Made by a program: the position numbers and the translations under genes
Source of the DNA: Pycnococcus provasolii
Lineage: Eukaryota > Chlorophyta > Pseudoscourfieldiophyceae > Pseudoscourfieldiales > Pycnococcaceae
Reading direction: 5' to 3'
Length of the DNA stretch: 64,000 nt
Assembly: GCA_938743325.2 (NCBI GenBank)
Contig: OW568861.1
Span: forward strand, 310,001 to 374,000
Notes under the pieces: generated by a model
Told to the model about the DNA's origin: nothing
The model's input: the letters and a program-made list of their open reading frames with translations, nothing else
Databases searched by the model: none
In this document: piece after piece, positions 28,930-38,657 of the stretch
Position numbering within the stretch: position 1 is the stretch's first letter
Layout of the letters: the number at the start of each line of letters is the position of its first letter

Positions 28930-31371
28930 CTAATCCTCGACCCATTCCACCACACGGACTGGTGGGCCGGGCGCTCCTTCCACGCCGCCCTTGCCACGGC
29001 CCCCGCCACGGCCGCCGCCGCGACCTCCCTTGCCGCGACCGCGGCCACCGCCGCCAGCAGGCTGCTCTTCCTTCTTCTTCTGCTTCTCAGGACCGCCGCC
29101 ACGACCGCCGCCACGACCACCACCCTTGCCGCGACTGCCGCCGCCGCCAGCGGGCTGCTCATCTTTCTCCTTCTCCTGACGGCCGCCACGTCCACCACCC
29201 TTGCCGCCGCGACCGCCGTCGGCGCCACGCCCACCGCCCTTGCCGCCGCGGCCGCCGCCACGCCCACCGGCGCCTGCACGCTCCTCCTTCATTTCCTCCT
29301 TCGATTCCTCCCCCTCCTCCTCCTTGTGCTTTCCGAGGAGGCACTTCACGACATCGTCGGGAGACCGATCGCCATCGTCGCACGATGCTAGCAACGAAGA
29401 GGACTCGGAAATTGACGACATGAGACGGCGGCTTTGCCAACCACTCTGCACAGAACGACCGCAGTTGTCAAGGAGATCGAAAGGATCCTCAACGCTGAAC
29501 GTGTAGTGCGCCTTCCCAGGTTCTGCCCACTGGCCAAAAGCCTTGATGGAACCGTCAAACGAGCTCACCACAATGCCGTGTGCCCACATCGCACGCAGGG
29601 AATTGAGCCGATGGATGACGTCAAAGAAGAGCGATGCCACGCCACGTTGTAAAGAGCTGCTGTGCGGACCGTCCGCCTTCCACTTGGCCATGCGCTCACG
29701 CACAAGCTCGGCTGAAACTTGATCCCCCTCCGAGCCAATGAGAAGAGATAGCGGCGGAATCGACGCAGGCGCCTTGTCCGTTCCCTGCTGCAGGGCCCAC
29801 AGCACGAGATTCAGGATTGCATACGAGTTGAGCGTGCCATTCACGGAATTGTTCACCTGGTGGCATTTTGACCAAAGCTTAAAGCAGCGCGCCACCTTGC
29901 GAACCTCCACTGGCGCAGCGTCCAGCACGTGCCCCATGGAACGGCTCTTCGCCACACCATTCGACGCGATGGAGATGTCAACCTCAAGACCCGTCTTCGA
30001 GTCGACGAACTTCACGATCGGCACACGTGCATGCGCAATAGTCTGAACGTTTCGGGGGCGCACGTAGCGGTTGCGCTTGAATTCGTCCCTCTGCTCAGGC
30101 GCAACGTACTGAGGTGCGTCACGCAGAACTTTGGCAATGATCTGGGTCACCTCACTTCGCACGAGCCACCCGAGCTGCGCCTCGTGGTCACCCGTGTTGC
30201 GTATCGCACGTCCGCTTCGCCTGTTGCGATCGAGCAGCTGCGCTGCCCTTGGTCTCAGCGCGTCCTTGAGTTTTGTCCACACGTCGGGTAGAAACTCGAG
30301 GGAGCAGTCCACGTCGCTGGAGGGCGTGTGCATGTTCATCGCGGCGGAACCGAACGCGTGCACGGAAATTGCGCCGCTTTGTAAAAGCGCCTGGCAAGCA
30401 TTATGGTTGTTGCGGAATGGGCTCTTGTTGGCGTGGAACGCGACAGGTGCCATGAGCTCGGACAGCAGGCTGGACAGCCGCTGTAGTACCGCGGCACGCT
30501 GGGTGTCGTCGACGGACGTGGGGAGAGTTCCCGCGACGGCCGCTTCGATCGCGTCGTCGATTTCCTTGCCAAGTTTCGCGGAGCTTGCTTGTTCGCAGGC
30601 AACCTGAACGCGCCTGTTCGCCTCCCGCTGTGCCGCCCGTTCGTCGTTCGTATCTTTAGGTTCGAAAGGCCCGAACATTTCGCACGTTCCGTACGAGTGG
30701 TGTTCGTGTCCTTTCGTTTCGGACCTTTTCGGCGGCAGGCGCACCTTAGCAAGTCCGTCGACGTCCCCTTTCGCGAGTCTTCCTGTTGACTTGAGCGCCG
30801 CGGGCAGGTTTTGGTCGTGACGTATCCACTTTTGTTTGAGCAGGTCGTCTTTGGATGCTGTCCGAACGAGCGCGTTGCCGACGGCGAGTGCTGATAGGGA
30901 GGCATCTGGCCAAGTCGCCGGCGCGTGTTCTCTCAAAAGGGTCAGCAGCCGTCCGAGTCGCCATCCCGTGGCGTCGTCGCCTTCGTTCGCATTGTTAGCT
31001 TTGCGCGCGCGCGGTTTCCCTCCCGTTGGCGGTGGGTGCTGTTCGAGCAGGTCGAAGAGGAACGTCAGGACGTCCAACGGTGACGGGTCCAAAGCCAAAG
31101 GAGACTTGGAATCTGCTGACTCCTCCAGATTAGGGACATCGTCGTCACCACCACCACCAACATCATCACCACCAAGGGTGATGAGGGTTCGGGTCCTCAT
31201 GTAGGCTTCCTCCTGTGAGCTGTCCGTTTCATCTGCGTCTTCATTAAGTGCATCACGTACTGCGTTCGCGACGGCGTTGCGCAGATGAACCTCAGCAGCA
31301 ACAGACACACCAACAGCATCATCAACAGCATCACACCCAGAACCAGAACCAGCCAGTTCCTCAGAAGACAT
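28930..31371 (-). CDS. Non-canonical poly(A)/poly(U) polymerase-like nucleotidyltransferase with RGG tail
   Basis: 813 residues from the ATG at 31371; the frame upstream starts at TTG. The catalytic nucleotidyltransferase motif is at residues 336-360: FGSAAMNMHTPSSDVDCSLEF, with G-S and the two catalytic acids in SDVDC. The third acid is in LEVDISIAS near 463. A central helical domain (VRKVARCFKLWSKCHQVN, LNSYAILNLVLWALQQ) and a PAP-associated-type segment ending DPFDLLDNCGRSVQ follow, as in Cid1/URT1/TUTase enzymes. Residues about 700-813 are an RNA-binding-type tail of RGG/GGRG repeats mixed with Lys/Glu. Likely role: tailing of RNA 3' ends. A vs U preference cannot be read. Confidence 0.85.
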   Translation of the reverse strand: MSSEELAGSGSGCDAVDDAVGVSVAAEVHLRNAVANAVRDALNEDADETDSSQEEAYMRTRTLITLGGDDVGGGGDDDVPNLEESADSKSPLALDPSPLDVLTFLFDLLEQHPPPTGGKPRARKANNANEGDDATGWRLGRLLTLLREHAPATWPDASLSALAVGNALVRTASKDDLLKQKWIRHDQNLPAALKSTGRLAKGDVDGLAKVRLPPKRSETKGHEHHSYGTCEMFGPFEPKDTNDERAAQREANRRVQVACEQASSAKLGKEIDDAIEAAVAGTLPTSVDDTQRAAVLQRLSSLLSELMAPVAFHANKSPFRNNHNACQALLQSGAISVHAFGSAAMNMHTPSSDVDCSLEFLPDVWTKLKDALRPRAAQLLDRNRRSGRAIRNTGDHEAQLGWLVRSEVTQIIAKVLRDAPQYVAPEQRDEFKRNRYVRPRNVQTIAHARVPIVKFVDSKTGLEVDISIASNGVAKSRSMGHVLDAAPVEVRKVARCFKLWSKCHQVNNSVNGTLNSYAILNLVLWALQQGTDKAPASIPPLSLLIGSEGDQVSAELVRERMAKWKADGPHSSSLQRGVASLFFDVIHRLNSLRAMWAHGIVVSSFDGSIKAFGQWAEPGKAHYTFSVEDPFDLLDNCGRSVQSGWQSRRLMSSISESSSLLASCDDGDRSPDDVVKCLLGKHKEEEGEESKEEMKEERAGAGGRGGGRGGKGGGRGADGGRGGKGGGRGGRQEKEKDEQPAGGGGSRGKGGGRGGGRGGGPEKQKKKEEQPAGGGGRGRGKGGRGGGRGGGRGKGGVEGAPGPPVRVVEWVED

Positions 31372-31491
31372 TCTCAGGATTCCTGAGCTTTTTGACGGCG
31401 AGTATAATTGGTATGGGGGTGACAAGCGAACGAAAAGTCGAAAGGGAAGGGTCGACCAACTCGGTCGACCTATCGTAGGTTTAAGCTCAGC

Positions 31492-31540
31492 TAACCCTAA
31501 CCCTAACCTCCTCCTCCTCCTCCTGTAAAACCCTAACCTA
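31492..31540 (+). repeat. CCCTAA array in divergent gap (polymerase / membrane protein)
   Basis: CTAACCCTAACCCTAACC, a CTC run, then AAAACCCTAACC, within the 403-base gap 31372-31774 between two divergently transcribed genes. A TTTAC-repeat element lies at 31742-31766 just before the next ATG. Confidence 0.9.
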
Positions 31541-31774
31541 GGTGCTACTTACCATTGGTTCCCTTTCCCCAGGGAGGTGTTGTGTTATCCAGCCACGTCC
31601 TTCCTACTTCCTCCCCCCGGCCCCGGGGTAATAAACTTTTCGTTTCCAGGTGTGGTTCCAGGTGGGCTTGACGGACCGGACCCCCTGCTCCCTGAGCGCC
31701 TGACGCCATACACTTAAAACTTTTTCACACAATACAGTTTAATACTTTACTTTACTTTACTTTACACGGGCAGC

Positions 31775-33115
31775 ATGCTCGCACACTCCAGTATTGGCTT
31801 TCGTGGTGCACGTGGTGGTGGTGGTGGTGGGTCATCTCCTCGCCGCTCATGTTCTCGTGCCTCCATGAATAACAGTGTGCGTCCCTATGGGGCTCATTGT
31901 TCTTTTGTTCCACATGCTCCATCTTCTTTTCCATGGTCTTTCTTCCATGGTGCGTCGTCGTCGTCGTCGGGCATGTTCATAAGGTGTCGTCCTGGTTCGT
32001 TTTTGCACATTCAGCGTCAAGAGCGTCCTGGTTCTCTTGTTGGTAAGCGATCTCATTGGGTTCTGCAAGCGGCCCGCTCTAGTGGTGACTCCTCCTCATC
32101 CAACTCCGCTCTCGAGTCGAAGGCGATGCTTTCGAATCAGAACAACAACAACAACAACAACACATTCCTTGGCCTTGGATTTTCAAGAAGTCAGCCCTCT
32201 CAATCTCAACCTGTTGCGGGCATGCAAGCAAGAGGTGGTGGCCCAACTGGAATGGTCGTCGCAAGCATGTGGTCGCCCTCACTCGTATTCGGCGCACTGC
32301 TGCTCGCGTTCGTCGCGAGCGCCGCGGGCGCGTTCGCAGTCGCCACGCTCGTCGTCACGCCGAGCCTTCGGGCGCTCGAAATGGCTGGTAAGGCGATGGA
32401 ACTCGCGGCGATCGAAACAGAAAGGGCGGCAAATGTCACGGCGTTCGACCTGCCAAGGACGCTCGAGGACGTCTCCGCCGCAAGCAGGGAGTGGGAACTG
32501 CTCGGACGAGAGCTGCGCGAAGGGGGAAGCGGACTGCTCAAGGCGTGGTACAACACACGCAAGGGAAGCGAGGACCTCGTCTACGGACTGACGTCAGGAG
32601 CGACGAACGCAACCATAGGAGGCGCGGAGGCGACCATAAAAGCTGCAAGGAACTCACTCGACGCACTCGGCGGAAGCTTGACGAGTGCTCTCGACACATT
32701 CACACGCGCCACCGTCATCACGAGGTCGAGGGAGGCTGCACAAGCACTCAGGGCGGTACGAAAGGAGCAGGAAGAACAGCGCGCGCTCCTGGAGAGCATG
32801 AGTAGCGGAGATTATGACAGAGATGAAAACTCCGACGACGAAAGTGCAAAGGTCTTGCCATTGCCAAAGTCGAGTTCCTCCGAGGCTTGGAGAAAGTCGG
32901 CATGGTCCATAGTGAGTGGAAGTGTTGACGGCGACGAGACGGCGACGGCAAAGGCAGATGCTGAGGGGCAGCAGGACGTACCGCCAACGAAAAGAAAAGA
33001 AGAATCATTTGACCCTGTCGAAAGTGCACTTGCGGCGGCTGAGTCTGCGGCCCTCGCCGCGGCTGATGCCAACGAGCGCCTCGACAAAGCTCTTAGACGT
33101 GTTCGCGACTTGTAA
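31775..33115 (+). CDS. Single-pass membrane protein with helical soluble part, probably plastid-targeted
   Basis: 446 residues from the ATG at 31775, next to a TTTAC-repeat element. Residues 1-150 are rich in Ser, Arg, Gly and Asn with few acids, like a long transit peptide. One strong membrane span lies at about 165-199 (SPSLVFGALLLAFVASAAG, AFAVATLVV). After it comes a long amphipathic alpha-helical region (MAGKAMELAAIETERAAN, DALGGSLTSALDTFTRATV). The C-terminus is acidic then Ala-rich (SALAAAESAALAAADA). No named domain is recognised. Plastid envelope or thylakoid location is an inference from composition. Confidence 0.75.
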   Translation: MLAHSSIGFRGARGGGGGGSSPRRSCSRASMNNSVRPYGAHCSFVPHAPSSFPWSFFHGASSSSSGMFIRCRPGSFLHIQRQERPGSLVGKRSHWVLQAARSSGDSSSSNSALESKAMLSNQNNNNNNNTFLGLGFSRSQPSQSQPVAGMQARGGGPTGMVVASMWSPSLVFGALLLAFVASAAGAFAVATLVVTPSLRALEMAGKAMELAAIETERAANVTAFDLPRTLEDVSAASREWELLGRELREGGSGLLKAWYNTRKGSEDLVYGLTSGATNATIGGAEATIKAARNSLDALGGSLTSALDTFTRATVITRSREAAQALRAVRKEQEEQRALLESMSSGDYDRDENSDDESAKVLPLPKSSSSEAWRKSAWSIVSGSVDGDETATAKADAEGQQDVPPTKRKEESFDPVESALAAAESAALAAADANERLDKALRRVRDL

Positions 33116-33762
33116 TCAAAACCAACCTCTCTTTTACCTCCTCTTGATAGGAAAAACGCAGTTTACCGTCTAGCTTGGCATACGACTACACCGGCGACGA
33201 CGACGACGACGGCGACTACACCGGCGACGACGACGACGACGACGTTAGAGGCGACGACAACAACGACAGATGGCGCCGTTTTCGTGCTCGCCGTCTTGCT
33301 CGTTGCTGCGGCGTAAAGTGTGTGTATTCGAAATATAATTTATCGTAAGATTTGATCGGTTTACAATTTTCCTCGGAACCGTATTTGCAATTTTCCGAGT
33401 AAATAAAGGTCAAGAAAATAGGCCGAGAAAAAAAAAGTCCATTCCATCCATCCATGTGGGATCCCGCTCCGGCACATAACTTTTTAAGTCGGCGCCATTT
33501 TTATGTTTCACTTCACTATTGGTCAACCCAAAACGTCATTATTTTTATAACGGAAAAAAAAAGTGAAGGTTGCAAAATGATGCGCATGTCCTGCCCGTCA
33601 TTTTCAGACAATGTTTTTCGACTTGCGGTGGGTGGAAGGGTTGTAAAATGGACGATTTGGGTTTGTAAGGGTTGGTGTTGTAAACCTATGGTTTTTCCTG
33701 TCAATTGATTCATTCTATATTCTATGGTTTACATATCTTTCTTTCAAGTATTGAACTTTTTT
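33116..33762. other. Convergent gap with GAC repeats
   Basis: About 650 bases between convergent genes. At 33183-33250 a unit of about 33 bases (ACTACACCGGC followed by a GAC run) occurs twice. The rest is AT-rich, probably the two 3' ends. No gene or telomere-type motif is seen. Confidence 0.6.
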
Positions 33763-36399
33763 CTAGTGCTCCACTTTCTTGGGTGCTGCTCTGACATCAG
33801 CCTGAGCGCCCATCAAACCGGTCGAGGCAAGGTTTGGAGGGTACCAGTCGACGATGTGCTCCTTGGGGCACATCTGTATAGCCGTCTGCACATTCATCGC
33901 CTCCAGCCGATCGAAGAGACCTGAGAGGCGCTCCTTGACGAGCCTTGCACGTGGAGGCAGATCTCTGGTGCCCAGCTGCGCATGTGACCACATCTTGCGC
34001 CAGGTGTCGTTGTACGCAACGCCCTCAGCCATCGCTGCACGCAGCTCAGCCTGAGGCAGCATCACACGCCACCTTGGCGCCCGAGGTGGCTCGTACGGAA
34101 GCGGACCATCTGCAGCACCAATCATCACCTTCGCCTCGTGCATAGCATCCTCCTTATACCACGCTTCGTCGTACGCAGCCTTCGCCTCCTCATGCGCATC
34201 CTTCATGTACATGAAAACGTAAAGGCGCAACTTCATCACCGCGTCTATGATTAGTCGCTTCAGCTCGATAGGAACAAAGCGCTGCTCTGGTATCATGTTC
34301 GCAGTATCTTTGATGATGAGAGCGTAGGTCGTCGAGGGGCCGTCAACGGATGCCGAAGCATCTGCTGTCATATGTGAGCCGCGAGTGCTCGGTCGAGAAG
34401 TGGGAGATCCCTGCGAGTCGTCGAAGATGTCCTTAACGATGTTCTTCTCCTTCGCCACCGCAGCTGCTCTCTTTCCGCCTTTGGATGAAACCTTACCACC
34501 TTTGCCGATACTACTCGCACCCATCCGCTCGCGCTCCTTCTGGCGATTGTAGTCACGCTTGTCAATCATAGCTTTCTCCAGCCGCGTCCACTGCTGCACG
34601 CAGAGTTCAATCTGCGCTCGCCTGCGGAGTATGTAAAGTCGAACACCTCGCTGCATCGTCATCACCCTCACCTTCAACATCTGCAGCTTAACCTTCAGGT
34701 CGTTGCTCTTCTCATATTCGGTGAGGAAGTCGACGAGAAGATTGGCATACTTCTTGCGGCGGTCGTCCGCCCTGCCAGCGACGTGACTCCTGAAGTAAAT
34801 CTGTATGAAAGAGATCGCCCATTTCACCTTCTTGAAGCGAGTAGAGGTTAGGAACTTACGAGCTGCAGACTGAACAACAATCGCCGCGCCGGTTCGAAGC
34901 TCAAGTGACGCGTCGTCCTCCTTCTTCTTTGCGAGACGGGCTCGAAGGGGCACTTGAAAGCGAGTAAATACCACGAAGGCGGCGAGAAATCGGTTGTTCC
35001 GCAGCGTGCGTGCACGTGCCTCCTCCTCCGCCCTCTTCGTCTCTGCAGCTGCGCGCATCACGTCGTGGCGATTGGCACTCGCCATCTTTCGTTGGAGCAT
35101 TTCCTCGCGCACTTTTTGCGCGCGGATACGCACTTCCATCCTCTGCACGTCCCTCGATTCACAGACGCGCTCCCACTCCTTGGGGTCGCGAGGCCTGGCG
35201 CCTCCAGTCCACGTTGAATCGTCCCACGGCGTGGCGTGCGTGTTCCTCATGGCGTTGGCACGAACTGCATCATACTCGAAGTCCACCTGGCGCCCCGACG
35301 GAACTCGTTGAAGTCGCACCGACTCCTCGAGCGCGTTCTTCAAGCTGGCGTCGTTGCGTATCTGTCCCACGCGAGTGAGGATTTCTTGCTCATCCTTTGA
35401 CTTCGGCTGCACGATGTCGCCAAACACCACTCCGGCAGACTTCGCCATGGCTTGGTTCGAAAGCCCCGGATTCACCTTGTCCGGGTTGAACGTATTTTTC
35501 GCCAGCCGACTCGCGCTATTCGCCTGTTCCTTGGCGCTGAGGCGACGCTCGGGAACAATGTGCGGCAGAGAGTCGCTGGAAACCGTGGCAACGCCCGTAG
35601 GTCGCTTGAAGCTTGGTAAGCCGCCAGCAGTCTTGAAGAGGCTCATCACTTGCTTGTAGCTCATGTTCGGCGCATTCTTGAAGGTGCTCTTCGGCGCTTT
35701 CGTCTGCGACAGTCGTTCGAGCGCCTTAAGGTTCGCCGTGCGCACCTTACGCGAACTGCGCGGCACTGACGACGTTTCAACAGACTTAGAGAGGTCCTCA
35801 GCCGTGCCGTCAATCAACACCTCGGGTCGTGTTCCGTCAGAGCTGGCAAGCGACCTGCGCTTCGACGCCAAGTCGGGTTGTGGAACTGGAGGCAGGTCGA
35901 ACGACACACTCGACGTTGCAACGGAGTAAGGTCTTGATGACGTTGATGGGCGACTGCCCGACCTTACGGCGTTGCCTCTTCGCGGCATAGGCGCGAACCC
36001 AAACGTGTCGCTCGCGTCGCCGCCCGCTTTGGAGGGCATCATTGCACCAGCTGAAACGAGCTGGCGCGTCGGCACAGGTCGAGACTTGCTCTGCGCGTTG
36101 CGCGGGCTGAAGCCGCTGTTCACGGTCGACGTCACGACGACACCTGGTGCTACGAACACCGGCTCGGTCGTCGCTCCGAGGAAGAGTCCGGGCACACCAG
36201 TTTTCGTCGGCGCGCTGCGCAGGGCACTTCTCGCTGCCGTCTCTTCGTCCGCTGCCGTTGCCATTCCGGTGACATTGAGGTCTTCGTCGTGCACTCTGTA
36301 TTTGCTCTTTCCCCTCCGCGTCTTGTCGTCGGAGTACTCCGGCGTCACTGTGCCTGTGACGACTCGGCCGCCCGCGTACGGCGAGCCGGGAGGTGCCAT
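33763..36399 (-). CDS. IQ-motif protein, possibly axonemal
   Basis: 878 residues from the ATG at 36399 (MAPPGSPYAGG). The longer open frame above it starts at TTG and would add an artefactual hydrophobic stretch. Residues 1-400 are disordered, rich in Ser, Pro and Arg. A helical central region contains IQ-like calmodulin-binding motifs (about 500-600): AAIVVQSAARKFLTSTRFKK, AISFIQIYFRSHVAG and VRVMTMQRGVRLYILRRRAQ. A charged Lys-rich loop follows, then a conserved-looking domain (about 710-870) with RLIIDAVMKLRLYVFMYMKD and APRWRVMLPQAELR. The pattern recalls flagellar IQ proteins of algae, and RIB43A in this window shows the organism has flagella, but no family is proved. Confidence 0.75.
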   Translation of the reverse strand: MAPPGSPYAGGRVVTGTVTPEYSDDKTRRGKSKYRVHDEDLNVTGMATAADEETAARSALRSAPTKTGVPGLFLGATTEPVFVAPGVVVTSTVNSGFSPRNAQSKSRPVPTRQLVSAGAMMPSKAGGDASDTFGFAPMPRRGNAVRSGSRPSTSSRPYSVATSSVSFDLPPVPQPDLASKRRSLASSDGTRPEVLIDGTAEDLSKSVETSSVPRSSRKVRTANLKALERLSQTKAPKSTFKNAPNMSYKQVMSLFKTAGGLPSFKRPTGVATVSSDSLPHIVPERRLSAKEQANSASRLAKNTFNPDKVNPGLSNQAMAKSAGVVFGDIVQPKSKDEQEILTRVGQIRNDASLKNALEESVRLQRVPSGRQVDFEYDAVRANAMRNTHATPWDDSTWTGGARPRDPKEWERVCESRDVQRMEVRIRAQKVREEMLQRKMASANRHDVMRAAAETKRAEEEARARTLRNNRFLAAFVVFTRFQVPLRARLAKKKEDDASLELRTGAAIVVQSAARKFLTSTRFKKVKWAISFIQIYFRSHVAGRADDRRKKYANLLVDFLTEYEKSNDLKVKLQMLKVRVMTMQRGVRLYILRRRAQIELCVQQWTRLEKAMIDKRDYNRQKERERMGASSIGKGGKVSSKGGKRAAAVAKEKNIVKDIFDDSQGSPTSRPSTRGSHMTADASASVDGPSTTYALIIKDTANMIPEQRFVPIELKRLIIDAVMKLRLYVFMYMKDAHEEAKAAYDEAWYKEDAMHEAKVMIGAADGPLPYEPPRAPRWRVMLPQAELRAAMAEGVAYNDTWRKMWSHAQLGTRDLPPRARLVKERLSGLFDRLEAMNVQTAIQMCPKEHIVDWYPPNLASTGLMGAQADVRAAPKKVEH

Positions 36400-37047
36400 A
36401 GCGATAAAGACTACAGAAGTCTCGAGCCAGGCCAGGGACCAGGGGGGGGGTAGGATACTCTCGCAGAAGGCAGAAGGAGGGCGAGGGGACGGGACCTCCA
36501 CCTGCGGGCCGACACGAGCGGAGTTGCCGGCCGGTGCGGAGTTCGGACGGGTGACGGGTCCACGAGTCAAGTCACCCACCAGTCCAGTGTCCACCACCAC
36601 CGGCACCGGAAAGAAAGGGAAGGCCCATTCTCGGGAGGCAAGAAAGGTTTCGGAAAAGACAAGCCAAAAGACAAGCCAGCCGATTAAAATCCGTGCAAAG
36701 AAAGACGGCAAACACAGGATTGGCTCGTCCTCGACTCCTCATTCGCCGAGCACATGCTGTATTTGGTAGGGTCGGTTGGGAGGAGAGAAAGGAAAGGCCG
36801 GACTGCCGGAACGAAGAACGTGAACGAGAGGGGTCCTCCGTCCTCGTTGTCTCCCTGGCCTTGAGGCTTGACCGCCTTGACGATCGTCGAAACTCGGAAC
36901 TCGTAAGTATCCCCAACTACCGGGTAGTCTATCGTACCGGTACTACCGTGGGGCCGGACGACAACCGCCACGCTCGCTCGACGGATGTGTTCAGTGTTCT
37001 CGGTCACGGGTTGTTTTTTTCGGATACAGGCTTTGATGAAGAGGATC

Positions 37048-37070
37048 GTTAGGGTTAGGGTTAGGGTTCG
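37048..37070 (+). repeat. TTAGGG array in divergent gap (IQ protein / HxGR protein)
   Basis: Three to four head-to-tail TTAGGG units in the 861-base gap 36400-37260 between divergent genes. The rest of the gap is GC-rich near the IQ start (poly-G at 36441-36450), and no other gene is seen in it. Confidence 0.9.
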
Positions 37071-37260
37071 CGGAGTCGCCGACCGGTCAAACTTGATTCA
37101 TCATTTCAAACCTCACTAGTCTATTGTGTGCCACGCGTTGGCCAGTTGTCTCACACGTGTGTCAAGGCAAGACGCATAGCACTCGTCACCAGTGTTCCGC
37201 AAGTGTTACAGTACGCCGCCGAGCCGCTCAACGCAGGGAAAAAAAGAGCTTAACCTTACC

Positions 37261-38268
37261 ATGGTGTTTGGCCGAACGACAGAGCCGCGCTTCGACTCGC
37301 TGGTCGCCGTGGGCGCGGAGCAAGGCGGCCTCGCGCCGTGGCGCGACGCCAGGGACCTGTGGAAACAGGTTAAGGCTTGGCCCGTGGGAGGTGCAGCGTG
37401 CACGAGACACGATACGCTATCAGAATCTCAAATTCAACCCGTTTCGAAGGTCGGCATCCCGCCACCTCCGTTTGCGATCGACACCACGCAGGACGAATCT
37501 GCCGCTCGAGCACCGGCCGATGCTCGCACAACAAGCATACCTTACAGTGGGGACATATGGGACACGCCTGAAGTTGGGGAGGAAACGAGCGAGAGACTGA
37601 AGCTCAGACCAAGTCCAGAGGCGATGGCGCGTCTACACGAAGGCCGGCACGAGGATCGCGCGAAGTGGATCGAACGAGGATATCGCAACGAGGGGCGCTA
37701 CGACAGAAGACTTGGAGACGGCGCGAACGTGAATGGAGTCGTCGACGGCCTGCACTCCGGACGGTGGCAGGGCCGCATCTTTCCAAACAAAGGTGCGGGT
37801 CGTGCCGCGGAACCGCCAAGGGAGCCGCCGCCCACACCACCAGGCGCGAGGGTTATGCCACCTCCTCCCGAGTGGGTCGCGAAGATGCACGACGGACGGT
37901 GGCAGGCCCGCGCTGGTGCGAAGCCTGCAGACCCGCTCGCCTCTGATAGACGCGCCGGCGCTTTCGAGAGCCAAGCCGCTGATGCAAGCGAGCACCGTGC
38001 CCCGTGGATCAAGCAGCGGGAAGGATCGCCGCGAAAAGACTCTGCACAGCGTCTTGTCGTGGACGGTGCACGTGCGGAAGACGTCGTGTCGCGTGTCGCC
38101 AGGCAACGCGCGGCAGCACAGGAGCGGCGCCGCAGGCGTGGCCTTGATGAGAACGAGCGAGCCCTGAGAGTTGCAACGGCAGCGATTGACCCAACGACGC
38201 ACGCACGGTCGATCGACGCGGTGCTCGTGGCGGAGCATCGGCGCAACCACTTTCGCGCCTTCATGTGA
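37261..38268 (+). CDS. Unknown protein with three HxGR repeats
   Basis: 335 residues from the ATG at 37261; the frame above starts at GTG. No family is recognised. Three spaced repeats share the pattern hydrophobic-H-x-GR-[HW]-x-x-R: MARLHEGRHEDRAKW (about 122), VDGLHSGRWQGR (about 161) and VAKMHDGRWQAR (about 206). They are separated by Pro-rich linkers (EPPREPPPTPPGARVMPPPP). The C-terminus is basic and helical (RQRAAAQERRRRRGLDENE). It shares a divergent promoter region with the IQ protein, so both may belong to one functional set, such as the flagellum; this is inference. Confidence 0.75.
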   Translation: MVFGRTTEPRFDSLVAVGAEQGGLAPWRDARDLWKQVKAWPVGGAACTRHDTLSESQIQPVSKVGIPPPPFAIDTTQDESAARAPADARTTSIPYSGDIWDTPEVGEETSERLKLRPSPEAMARLHEGRHEDRAKWIERGYRNEGRYDRRLGDGANVNGVVDGLHSGRWQGRIFPNKGAGRAAEPPREPPPTPPGARVMPPPPEWVAKMHDGRWQARAGAKPADPLASDRRAGAFESQAADASEHRAPWIKQREGSPRKDSAQRLVVDGARAEDVVSRVARQRAAAQERRRRRGLDENERALRVATAAIDPTTHARSIDAVLVAEHRRNHFRAFM

Positions 38269-38657
38269 GCTTATGTGTGTGTAAAGATAGACTTATCGTA
38301 ACTAAATATGGAATCACAGTAATAAACTTTGAGCTTTGTTACTATGCCAAATAGCCTTCAAGGCTATGAGAACATTTACGTTGGCAGCGGGTACGATGTC
38401 AAGACGGATGATGTAGCACCGGCGCATGCACCTACGGAAGAATAAGTTGAGAAAGAAGAAGATTGTGTAGAAGATGAAGAAGAAATGCAGTACTACTACT
38501 GCAATTGTTCCTCTTCTTTTCTTTTCTAATGATACTGTAGTAGTCGTTACAAGTTGAAAAAAATTTAATCGCGATGCACATGGCGCCGTTTAATGGGCTG
38601 GATGGTGAATGTGATGTGAATTTGGTTAATGGACGATCATTGGACAACAAGATCCAT
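38269..38657. other. Convergent gap
   Basis: About 390 AT-richer bases between convergent stops, including an AGAAGA-rich stretch (38440-38490). They probably hold the two 3' untranslated regions. No gene is seen. Confidence 0.6.

Noticed and set aside
33763-36711. N-terminal membrane segment of the IQ protein
   Set aside because: It comes from extending the frame above the ATG at 36399 to a TTG codon across promoter-like sequence.
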